Source: an uncultured Chloroflexota bacterium (GTDB lineage Bacteria > Chloroflexota > Dehalococcoidia > SAR202 > UBA11138). From it: 7,734 bases of DNA. Numbering within the stretch: the stretch's first letter is position 1; each line of letters begins with the position of its first letter. The notes beneath the pieces were generated by a model, which ran no database searches, had not been told where the DNA came from, and saw only the letters and a program-made list of their open reading frames with translations. The stretch covers positions 1 through 7,734 of the forward strand of contig CAJWRP010000088.1 in NCBI GenBank assembly GCA_913046025.1, read 5' to 3'. The translations under genes were made by a program, and so were the position numbers. Shown piece by piece: positions 1 through 5,580 of this stretch.

Positions 1-289
1 TGCTGACCATCTAACTGTTCTGTATATTTTACAATCTTTTTGTTGTTTAGCCATATGATATAATTTGAATCAATGTCTTTAACATTTAATTTTTTCAATT
101 ACTCTCACTAGAAGGTAATCAATTTTCATTTTAACCCCACAATATCTGCGTTCACCCTTTCCCGACTATCAAACATTCAAGTTGGGTCATCCGGCGTATA
201 TATTTTCCCATCAAAAGGGTAATTCTAATCCTGCAATATTTTAATACATTCTTACTGGGTTTTTTTTTCCCTATGGCAAGAATTGGTGC
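1..289. other. AT-rich upstream region with no recognisable gene
   Basis: No reading frame here resembles a known protein. The stretch is AT-rich with homopolymer runs, including nine T in a row at 260-268 flanked by GGG and CCC. An extended -10-like element lies at 56-64. A minus-strand frame from an ATG at 54 stays open to the left edge for 18 codons but has no visible ribosome binding site and cannot be assigned. The part from about 130 to 260 is somewhat richer in G/C than the flanks and may not share the same origin as the rpsF gene. Confidence 0.5.
56..64 (+). promoter_or_regulatory. Possible extended -10 promoter element
   Basis: The sequence TGATATAAT contains a perfect TATAAT at 59-64 preceded by the TGn extension at 56-58. 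The -35 position 17 bases upstream (36-41, CTTTTT) is poor, which extended -10 promoters tolerate. It points toward rpsF, about 225 bases downstream. In such AT-rich DNA a chance match is quite possible. Confidence 0.25.
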
Positions 290-616
290 CTGCAATTTTT
301 AGAGACAAATATAACAAAACAAGATTTGTCTGATATTCAAGCCAAGAATCTGATTAGTAAATACGAAGATATAATTCAAAAAAACTCTGGGAAGATAGTA
401 AAAATTGAAGATTGGGGATTAAGAAATCTATCTATTCGCCTAAAAAAAAATAGAAAGGGTTTTTATTTTCACATCAAATTTGAAGGAATAGGAAAAACGA
501 TTGAAAAATTAGAAGAAATAGAAAATATTGATGAATCATTAATTAGATACTTAACTGTTAGAGTTAAAAAACATAATTTAGAAGAAAATTATTTTGAAAA
601 AAAACCTACAAAGTGA
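290..616 (+). CDS. rpsF: Small ribosomal subunit protein bS6 (start uncertain)
   Basis: bS6 binds 16S rRNA in the platform of the 30S subunit as a heterodimer with bS18. The central segment EDWGLRNLSI followed by KKNRKGFY, and the later SLIRYLTVRV, match the bS6 fold (E. coli has LEDWGRRQLAY at the same place). The first conventional in-frame start is TTG at 326, but codons 299-325 read LETNITKQD, which resembles the first beta strand of bS6 (YE-x-x-I...QDLS). The true start is therefore probably near 290, where the codon is CTG instead of ATG; the frame is open upstream to a stop at 242-244. Length from 290 is 108 codons, close to the usual bS6 size with a short tail. Eleven bases separate it from the next gene, a bS18 homologue, the usual partner. 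Family assignment is firm; the start is not. Confidence 0.85.
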   Translation: MQFLETNITKQDLSDIQAKNLISKYEDIIQKNSGKIVKIEDWGLRNLSIRLKKNRKGFYFHIKFEGIGKTIEKLEEIENIDESLIRYLTVRVKKHNLEENYFEKKPTK

Positions 617-627
617 AGTAAGCAGCT

Positions 628-951
628 ATGAAAAGAATTAAAAGAAACAAAAAAGGATCAAAAGATTCTAAATATAAAAAAGTAAGTCTATTTCAAAAAC
701 CTGATGTGAAGTTTTTTAGGCCTTGTCCTTTATCAGGAAAAGGTGCTCCTATAATAGACTATAAAAATATTAAATTGCTAAAAAAATACATTAAGCTAAA
801 AATGATTTGTACCAACCCAGACTTAGAAGTGCACAGAGGTAATAAAAAAGAATCTCGAAGAGGTACCAAGAGCCTTTTTACGCGCTGGACAGCCAGCAGT
901 GCGGGTGAGATACATCAGCGAATTCTAGATAATATTAAACGTGAAAAATGA
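628..951 (+). CDS. rpsR: Broken or chimeric bS18: N-terminal half joined to an unrelated tail
   Basis: Residues 30-55 (with CPLSGKGAP and IDYKNIKLLKKYI) are typical bS18, the 30S platform protein that pairs with bS6, preceded by a lysine-rich N-terminal stretch of about 29 residues. After Ile55 (base 792) the expected second half, with its SRIT...KKQR...AIKRAR pattern that contacts rRNA, is absent in all three forward frames. Instead a tail of 52 residues continues to a TGA at 949-951 and matches nothing I know. The last part of that tail (918-951) is antisense to another protein-like frame on the minus strand. Base composition also shifts across this tail. The simplest reading is that a real rpsR was cut at a junction between two DNA sources. 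As it stands the product should not be a working bS18. Confidence 0.75.
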   Translation: MKRIKRNKKGSKDSKYKKVSLFQKPDVKFFRPCPLSGKGAPIIDYKNIKLLKKYIKLKMICTNPDLEVHRGNKKESRRGTKSLFTRWTASSAGEIHQRILDNIKREK

Positions 952-1109
952 CCTTGCTGCCTGACTTGTGCCTGATAAATTTTGTTTCCTATGACGTTCC
1001 GGATCTCCTCTTGCTCACCTGTTTTCGGATTGGCATGCCCACGAAAAAGGGCCACGTCGGAGTCTGAGTGCTGCAGGTTGGCTGAAGTTAGAATTAAGAG
1101 GTTGAAGGG
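918..1109 (-). pseudogene. Fragment of a protein gene, possibly HNH endonuclease family
   Basis: Read on the minus strand, 64 codons stay open between a TAG at 1112-1110 and a TGA at 917-915. The translation looks like real protein in its residue mix, for example DSDVALFRGHANPKTGEQEE and then IYQAQVRQQGHFSRLIL. The latter resembles the R-x-G-Q-x-x-F-R-x-x-L-L stretch that, from memory, precedes the Cys and HNH motif in HNH endonucleases of the HNH_2 type. There is no ATG start, no ribosome binding site, and no catalytic HNH motif: downstream, where it should follow, the sequence runs into the composition junction. Codons right after the stop read CIS, which could be the expected Cys region after an in-frame stop. 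I read it as the remnant or cut-off middle of a gene lying downstream of degV on the same strand. The coding signal is fairly convincing, the family name weak. Confidence 0.35.
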
Positions 1110-1122
1110 CTAGAAAGCCTTT
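1105..1122 (-). terminator. Weak hairpin downstream of degV
   Basis: AAGGGCT (1105-1111) pairs with AGCCTTT (1116-1122) through seven pairs including one G-T, around the four-base loop AGAA. On the minus strand it lies 62 bases past the degV stop and is followed by a pyrimidine-rich but not T-only stretch. It could be a weak terminator for degV. Confidence 0.25.
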
Positions 1123-1183
1123 ATGATGCGGTTATTCTTAGCGGAACTTTGCCCAATCGCCTCCGCACTGTATTTGAAAAGAA

Positions 1184-2044
1184 CTATTCGCTCCAGAAGG
1201 CAATGCCCAGCATGCCGGGTCCGATATGCGCTCCCATTACGGGCGTCAGTTGGCTTATGTATATTTCACTACAGTCGAAGGAAGCATCTATTCGGGCGTA
1301 GATGTCCTGCGCGTCATCTATGCAGTCTGCGTTCATCACGCAGACGTGAATGGGTTTTGCACTGGAATTCTTTTCGACGTACTCCAGCAGCCTATCAATA
1401 GCCCGTCGGCGGGTCCTGGGCCGCGACAGGCTTTCTGCATTCCCCAGCCGCAGTTCAAAAACCGGCTTGATATTCAGCAACGAAGTTCCGGCAGCGGCTA
1501 GCCTCGGGACTCTGCCGCCCTTCCAAAGGTAGTGCAGGGTGTCCAGCATCGCTACCAGGCGTGTTTTCTGAATTACGGCATCTGTTCGCATTTCCACAGC
1601 ATCTGGCGTAAGGCCGGATTCTGCTGCTCGTAATGCTTCCAGGAGTATCAGACCTTCGCCCCCGCCGGCAGATTGTGAGTCCACGACCCTAATCGGCAGG
1701 TCAGGCATATCCTTTGCGGCAGCGTTTGCCACCTCCGAGGCGGAACTGTAACGGGAGCTAACCGTAATGCAAATCACAGATTGCGCAATCTGCTTCATTT
1801 TCTCGAAGGCCTCCAGGTAGGAAGCTAGTGAAGATGCCGCCGTTGTGGCGACTCCTGTAGAGGACCTAAGTTTGTGGTAGAAGTCTGTTGGTGTGATGTC
1901 CTTGCCATCCATGTAGGACTGGCCGTCCAGCGTCAGCCGCATGGGAACAATCGACAGCAGAGGGTGACTCTGGTACTCGCCGGGGATCGACGCCGCGCTG
2001 TCGGCAACTACGGCTACAGGGAATTTGGACTTCGATAGGCTCAA
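1184..2044 (-). CDS. degV: DegV/FakB family fatty-acid-binding protein
   Basis: DegV proteins bind a fatty acid in a buried pocket; in Firmicutes the FakB members present it to the kinase FakA to make acyl phosphate for lipid synthesis. The 286 residues match family length. Visible family marks are VVADSAAS at 12-19, the ligand-contacting TTAASS at 67-72, VSSRYSSASE at 95-104, LDTLHYLWKGGR at 167-178, SLLNIKPV at 188-195, and HIGPGMLGIAF at 273-283. The start is a TTG (2044-2042): an in-frame TGA lies four codons upstream, and GGAAGAG sits four bases before it, so no longer start is possible. It is transcribed away from the his genes. No FakA kinase gene is in the window, so its partner is unknown. 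Cytoplasmic; no signal peptide or membrane segment is seen. Confidence 0.9.
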   Translation of the reverse strand: MSLSKSKFPVAVVADSAASIPGEYQSHPLLSIVPMRLTLDGQSYMDGKDITPTDFYHKLRSSTGVATTAASSLASYLEAFEKMKQIAQSVICITVSSRYSSASEVANAAAKDMPDLPIRVVDSQSAGGGEGLILLEALRAAESGLTPDAVEMRTDAVIQKTRLVAMLDTLHYLWKGGRVPRLAAAGTSLLNIKPVFELRLGNAESLSRPRTRRRAIDRLLEYVEKNSSAKPIHVCVMNADCIDDAQDIYARIDASFDCSEIYISQLTPVMGAHIGPGMLGIAFWSE

Positions 2045-2091
2045 TAGACTCTTCCATCAGCCGGAAATGTAAGGGTGGTATATGGGAGAGA

Positions 2092-2120
2092 ATCTTATCT
2101 GTTAAGTGCAGGCGAGTCCA
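2092..2120 (-). promoter_or_regulatory. Candidate sigma70-type promoter of degV
   Basis: On the minus strand TGGACT (2120-2115) and TAAGAT (2097-2092) are separated by 17 bases. Each agrees with four of six consensus positions. Transcription would start near 2085, giving a leader of roughly 40 bases before the degV TTG. Position and spacing fit well, but the match is moderate. Confidence 0.35.
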
Positions 2121-2135
2121 GATCTGAGGCCAAAA

Positions 2136-2264
2136 ATGCCTCTTGTGAGAAAACGCCTTCCTGGGGATTCATCAATAGGCGATTGCTCAAGGGGCACGGT
2201 AGGTGATGTGATCCACTATGCGAATCTCCTACAGTCTAGCCCGTGCAGTGTGTGCGGTGGGTAA
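2136..2264 (+). CDS. Possible small ORF of 42 codons, unknown
   Basis: An ATG at 2136 is preceded by GAGG (2126-2129) with six bases between, a good ribosome binding site. The frame runs to TAA at 2262-2264 and encodes a basic N-terminus (MPLVRKRLPGD) and a C-terminus ending in PCSVCGG with two cysteines. I recognise no family, and no promoter is evident immediately upstream. The same DNA contains inverted repeats that suggest structure, which argues against coding. It could be a chance ORF. Confidence 0.15.
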   Translation: MPLVRKRLPGDSSIGDCSRGTVGDVIHYANLLQSSPCSVCGG

Positions 2265-2277
2265 AGCCCAGGTTTTT
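2194..2277 (+). ncRNA. Possible structured RNA with terminator-like end
   Basis: GTAGGTGAT (2199-2207) pairs with ATCTCCTAC (2224-2232) except for one T-T mismatch. Outside it, GCACG (2194-2198) pairs with CGTGC (2242-2246). Then TGGG (2258-2261) and CCCA (2267-2270) form a small hairpin, followed after two bases by five T (2273-2277). Nested stems ending near a T run are what a small RNA or leader would look like. No known RNA family is recognised, the last stem is short, and no promoter was found directly upstream, so this is tentative. Confidence 0.2.
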
Positions 2278-2467
2278 AATGAGCGTGGTAAAGGTTAGCA
2301 ATTGGAGTGCTCCAGCATGCTCTCTGAGGCACCCTTAAGGATTTCCAGAACGTAGTGCAATACACTGGGGGCACAGCCAAATTGAGGATGCCAAGTCTGA
2401 ACTTGTATGGAGGGGGTTTCAGGCCTTCGGAGGGACATGAACGCATCTTTGTAATATTTCCCAGTAG

Positions 2468-2496
2468 TTGACACTATCACCTCGTCGGGCGAGAAT
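2468..2496 (+). promoter_or_regulatory. Candidate sigma70-type promoter of the his operon
   Basis: A perfect -35 TTGACA (2468-2473) is followed after 17 bases by GAGAAT (2491-2496), which keeps the key A at position 2 and T at position 6 of the -10 box. Transcription would start near 2503, leaving a leader of about 78 bases ahead of hisZ. This is the best promoter match in the window. Confidence 0.5.
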
Positions 2497-2502
2497 AAAT
2501 CA

Positions 2503-2519
2503 ACAGTCTTCGGGACTGT
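2503..2519 (+). promoter_or_regulatory. Hairpin at the predicted 5' end of the his transcript
   Basis: ACAGTC (2503-2508) and GACTGT (2514-2519) form a perfect six-pair stem around the loop TTCGG. It begins at the predicted transcription start and is not followed by a T run, so it looks more like a 5'-end stabilising or protein-binding stem than a terminator. A smaller inverted repeat CTCG/CGAG (2481-2493) lies just upstream within the promoter spacer. No histidine-rich leader peptide is visible in the leader. Confidence 0.3.
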
Positions 2520-2580
2520 ATCATTCGCCTGTCTCTAGCGGCGTCCTATGCGCCTTTGAAGCGGGCTAAATCGGGATCTC

Positions 2581-3801
2581 ATGAACACTGGTAGGCAGAT
2601 AAGTATCGTACCCGGCATGCGCGATGTAAGCGCGCGAGAATTTTCCGCGTCCAAGCAGATCTCCAGCGTCTTGCATTCACACCTGACAAAGAGCTCCTAC
2701 GGCCTAGTAGACACTCCTCTGCTGGAGGAGACGGAACTGTTCGTCCGCAAGTCCGGTGGTGAAATAACCGGCAGGCTGTACACTTTTACAGACCCAGGCG
2801 GTCATTCCGTCAGTCTAAGGCCGGAGTTTACCTCCTCAATCATACGTAATTTTGTTGAGAAACAGGACGAAGAGAAGCTGCCTGTTCGGTGGCAATATGG
2901 CGGTCCGGTGTTCCGCTACGGCAGGGATGGCGAGTATCGACAATTTACGCAGGTTGGGGCAGAGCTAATTGGTCTTTCCGGCCGACAGGCTGACACCGAA
3001 ATAATGTCTGTAGCGTATTCTGGAGTAGCGAAGACGGGCCTAGAGAATTTTCGCTTGAGGATCGGTCACCTTGGCGTGATACGTGGTCTGCTGGATAATT
3101 TTGGCCTTTCAGAATCAGCCAAGCTTTTCATAGTTGGTAATATACAGGCTCTAAAATCGGGTGAAAGCGATACGGACGAACTCCGTGAGCGAGCCAGGGA
3201 AGTTGGTCTTCTGCAGGGCGGCGTCGATATTGGACTGGAATCAGCTCTGGAAGAGATGAGCAAGGAGGCCGCCGAGGACTTCATTCTGGGAGTACTCAGG
3301 GAGTCTATGCCTACTCCTATGGGAAGGCGCAGCACAGACCAGATCATAGCTCGGATACTTCGTAAAGTGCATGAGGCGGACGACCCCGGCTCCTTTGATG
3401 AGGCGCTTCTGTTGGCGGATAAGTTGTCTGGCTTGGAGGGCGCACCTGCCACCGTACTGGAGCAGGCGAGACAAGTCGCAATGGACGTCGGTTTGACGAC
3501 CACGCCTTTCGACGATCTCGAAGGACTCTTTGAAGATCTTGCTGGCAGCGGTATTCCCGAAGAGGCTCTGATTCTAGATATGGGGCTGGCTAGAGGCATC
3601 TCATATTATACAGGCGTAATTTTTGAGTTAATGTCAGGTTCAACAGAGGGCGTTTCCCTGGGTGGTGGCGGCAGATACGATGATCTGGTAAAGGCACTGG
3701 GAAGCGATTCTGATGTGCCCGCTATGGGCTTCGCATACAATATAGATAGCATTATTAACGTTTTGCATAGCACATCAGATGCAATGGCGGTGAAGTCCTA
3801 A
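2581..3801 (+). CDS. hisZ: ATP phosphoribosyltransferase regulatory subunit HisZ (HisRS-like)
   Basis: HisZ is a catalytically dead relative of histidyl-tRNA synthetase (HisRS) that activates short-form HisG and senses histidine. The 406 residues show the class II synthetase core: IVPGMRD at 9-15, motif 1 region ending in TP at 45-46, LRPEFT at 79-84, motif 2 region FRYGRDGEYRQFTQ at 111-124, the histidine-pocket segment ARGISYYTG at 337-345 and GGGGRYDDL at 361-369. The motif 3 end reads GFAYNIDS (383-390), where synthetases have GFAMGLER, so the ATP-binding Arg is replaced by Ser. The chain stops soon after motif 3: the anticodon-binding domain of HisRS is absent. A longer helical segment fills about 190-320. 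It overlaps hisG by one base (TAATG), supporting the HisZ role. The ATG at 2581 has only a weak upstream GGGA. Confidence 0.85.
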   Translation: MNTGRQISIVPGMRDVSAREFSASKQISSVLHSHLTKSSYGLVDTPLLEETELFVRKSGGEITGRLYTFTDPGGHSVSLRPEFTSSIIRNFVEKQDEEKLPVRWQYGGPVFRYGRDGEYRQFTQVGAELIGLSGRQADTEIMSVAYSGVAKTGLENFRLRIGHLGVIRGLLDNFGLSESAKLFIVGNIQALKSGESDTDELRERAREVGLLQGGVDIGLESALEEMSKEAAEDFILGVLRESMPTPMGRRSTDQIIARILRKVHEADDPGSFDEALLLADKLSGLEGAPATVLEQARQVAMDVGLTTTPFDDLEGLFEDLAGSGIPEEALILDMGLARGISYYTGVIFELMSGSTEGVSLGGGGRYDDLVKALGSDSDVPAMGFAYNIDSIINVLHSTSDAMAVKS

Positions 3802-4796
3802 TGGACAGTAACGGTAATCTAAGGCTTGCTATCCCCAGCAACGGAGCCCTTTATGAACCGACGCTGTCCTTTCTTCGGTCGTGCGGGATTGGCGTGTCCA
3901 GGACTAACCTGCGACGTTATACCGCAGGTATTCCTGCTCTTCCTGGTGTCAGCGTTCTGTTTCAACGCAGCGGGGATATCACGCCCAAGGTAGAAGAAGG
4001 CAGCGCAGACATTGGTATAGTGGGCCTGGACCGATATCTTGAGATGCGCCGAGAGGGTGGCGATACCAACGTGGTCGTCGACGACCTGGGTTTCGGTCAA
4101 TGCCAGCTTGTGATCGGCGTTCCTGATTCGTGGGTCGATGTTACCTCTCTTGCCGACCTGGCGGATCTGGCTATGGAGTTCCGGCAGAACGGCGCCGACC
4201 TCCGCGTCGTGACGAAGTATCCCAGGCTGGTTGAGCGCTTTCTACTGAGCAACGGAGTCAACTTCTTCTCGCTGGTGCACTCCAGTGGAACTTTGGAAGC
4301 CGCACCCGCCATGGGATTCGCCGACATCATTGTCGACGTATCCGAAAGTGGTACCACGATGCGAGAGAACCGCCTCAAGACCATTCTTGGCGGCTCCATT
4401 ATGGTCTCCAAGGCATGCATTATTGGAAACAGGCGATTGCTTAGAGAGCACGAAGACAAGCTGGAGGTAGCCAAGTCCTTTGTCGACGTGATAGAGGCCT
4501 ACCTACAATCCAAGAGTTACTACAGCGTCACAGCCAACATGCGAGGGGAAACGCCGGAAGATGTTGCTAGCTATATTCTGGAGCAGACCGATATTTCGGG
4601 CCTTCGCGGCCCTACTATCTCAAAGGTCTACACTACGGATGGTCTGGGCTGGTTTGCCGTTACAGTTATCGTGGAGCAGGACAAGCTCTTAGCGGCGGTA
4701 GGTAGCCTTAGGAAATTAGGTAGTAGCAGCGTGACGGTGTCTCATCCAAACTACGTATTCCACTCCGAATGCAAAGCGCACGAACGGCTCGTATAA
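3801..4796 (+). CDS. hisG: ATP phosphoribosyltransferase HisG, long form
   Basis: HisG condenses ATP with PRPP to phosphoribosyl-ATP, the first and feedback-controlled step of histidine biosynthesis. The start LRLAIPSNGALYEPTL (7-22) is the usual HisG opening, DDLGFGQCQLVIGVP lies at 94-108, and the PRPP-binding segment DIIVDVSESGTTM is at 175-187. From about 235 to 315 there is the ACT-like C-terminal domain of long-form HisG, with RGPTISKV at 269-276, GWFAVTVIV at 283-291 and LRKLGSSSVTV at 303-313. At 331 residues it is longer than common long forms (about 285-300), partly through a tail after the domain. Its ATG shares one base with the hisZ stop, so translation is probably coupled. Carrying both this regulatory domain and a HisZ neighbour is unusual. 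Confidence 0.93.
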   Translation: MDSNGNLRLAIPSNGALYEPTLSFLRSCGIGVSRTNLRRYTAGIPALPGVSVLFQRSGDITPKVEEGSADIGIVGLDRYLEMRREGGDTNVVVDDLGFGQCQLVIGVPDSWVDVTSLADLADLAMEFRQNGADLRVVTKYPRLVERFLLSNGVNFFSLVHSSGTLEAAPAMGFADIIVDVSESGTTMRENRLKTILGGSIMVSKACIIGNRRLLREHEDKLEVAKSFVDVIEAYLQSKSYYSVTANMRGETPEDVASYILEQTDISGLRGPTISKVYTTDGLGWFAVTVIVEQDKLLAAVGSLRKLGSSSVTVSHPNYVFHSECKAHERLV

Positions 4797-4833
4797 TCTA
4801 AGCAAGCAGTTGCATTCGAATTAGAGGACTTCA

Positions 4834-5580
4834 TTGCCTAATCCACCCGTGCACATGAATCTCGCCCGACAGGTTGCCGAAAAGTTAGGCAACGATGTGT
4901 TGGACGCTAACATGGGCCATTACCTCCTGGGATCCACATCGCCGGATATTCGCGTGATCACGCGGGTTGACCGGTCTGTATATCATTTCGCCCAGTTGGA
5001 CTTTGAGGATATTGGCACTGGCATGCGGGGTCTTTTCCATTCCCATCCCCATCTGGAAGTGGCTGCCGACCAGAGCGAGCAGACTCAGGCGTTCATGGCC
5101 GGATACCTGACACACCTGATGGCCGATGAGACATGGATCGCGAACATGTTCCGGCCATTCTTTGGTAATTCAAATGTATTTCAGGACGAAACCCTTGGCC
5201 TGGTGATGGACAGGGCTATGCAGCTGGAGATGGACAGGCGCTGTTGGGACAGGGTTGGTCAGATGCGGCTGCTTTTGGACGCGCCGACAGAAGACATAGA
5301 GGTGGGGTTCATTCCGTCCGAGTCGCTGGCTGACTGGGCTCAATGGGTCGGCGCGAATTTGGACCGTGGTTTCTCCTGGGAGAGGCTTCGCTTCATGGCC
5401 AGACGCATAGCTGCAGGAGATGAGGCTCACCCCGCGAACGGGGTCGCCGGTGAGTTCGTTGACAATGCCTCCGCAGGGCTGGAGCGGCTGTACGAGATAG
5501 TGCCTAGTGAGAGGATCGATGAGTATCACGAGACTGCTCTGGATTCGCTTACTGTCGCTGTTCGAGACTACCTGTCATGA
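4834..5580 (+). CDS. Zinc-dependent phospholipase C-like protein
   Basis: The 248 residues resemble the zinc-dependent phospholipase C/S1-P1 nuclease-like fold of uncharacterised bacterial proteins. The pattern of probable metal ligands is present: His7 in PPVHMNLA, Asp38 in LLGSTSPD (31-38), His51 in SVYHF, and His94 with Asp98 in GYLTHLMADETW (90-101). No signal peptide or membrane helix is seen, so it is probably cytoplasmic and its substrate is unknown; the family name does not prove lipase activity. The start is TTG at 4834, chosen because GAGG (4824-4827) sits six bases before it and the PNPPVH N-terminus is family-like; the next start would be ATG at 4855. It begins 37 bases after hisG and overlaps hisD by four bases (ATGA), so it is part of the operon despite no known link to histidine synthesis. 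Confidence 0.75.
   Translation: MPNPPVHMNLARQVAEKLGNDVLDANMGHYLLGSTSPDIRVITRVDRSVYHFAQLDFEDIGTGMRGLFHSHPHLEVAADQSEQTQAFMAGYLTHLMADETWIANMFRPFFGNSNVFQDETLGLVMDRAMQLEMDRRCWDRVGQMRLLLDAPTEDIEVGFIPSESLADWAQWVGANLDRGFSWERLRFMARRIAAGDEAHPANGVAGEFVDNASAGLERLYEIVPSERIDEYHETALDSLTVAVRDYLS

Larger units (their letters stand above)
2045..2467. other. Divergent intergenic region between degV and hisZ
   Basis: No convincing gene is present. Contents from left to right: a candidate degV promoter on the minus strand (2092-2120), a five-pair hairpin GAGGC/GCCTC (2126-2142), a possible 42-codon ORF on the plus strand (2136-2264) and a cluster of inverted repeats (2194-2277). A minus-strand frame of 61 codons starting with GTG at 2480 has no family resemblance, and its start overlaps the candidate his promoter, so I do not call it. 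No tRNA, T-box or known riboswitch consensus was recognised. Confidence 0.5.

Noticed and set aside
1..54. Minus-strand frame starting MAKQQKDCK and open at the left edge
   Set aside because: Only 18 codons, no ribosome binding site, and lysine-rich frames arise easily in AT-rich DNA.
793..842. A simple frameshift restoring the second half of bS18
   Set aside because: Neither of the other two forward frames gives the expected SRIT...KKQR...AIKRAR sequence; the best alternative hits two stops at about 837-842.
2069..2084. AGGGTGGTATATG resembling part of a T-box motif
   Set aside because: It lacks the CCGCG continuation, and there is no antiterminator/terminator arrangement or specifier stem near it.
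2295..2480. Minus-strand frame of 61 codons
   Set aside because: No family resemblance, GTG start, overlaps the best promoter candidate for hisZ, and no clear promoter of its own.
3066..3599. Long frame of 177 codons antisense to hisZ
   Set aside because: Low-complexity serine/proline/arginine-rich product, lies fully inside a well-supported gene; a shadow frame.
5429..5444. Perfect hairpin ACCCCG-CGAA-CGGGGT
   Set aside because: Lies within the phospholipase-like coding region with no T run after it; probably incidental to codon choice.
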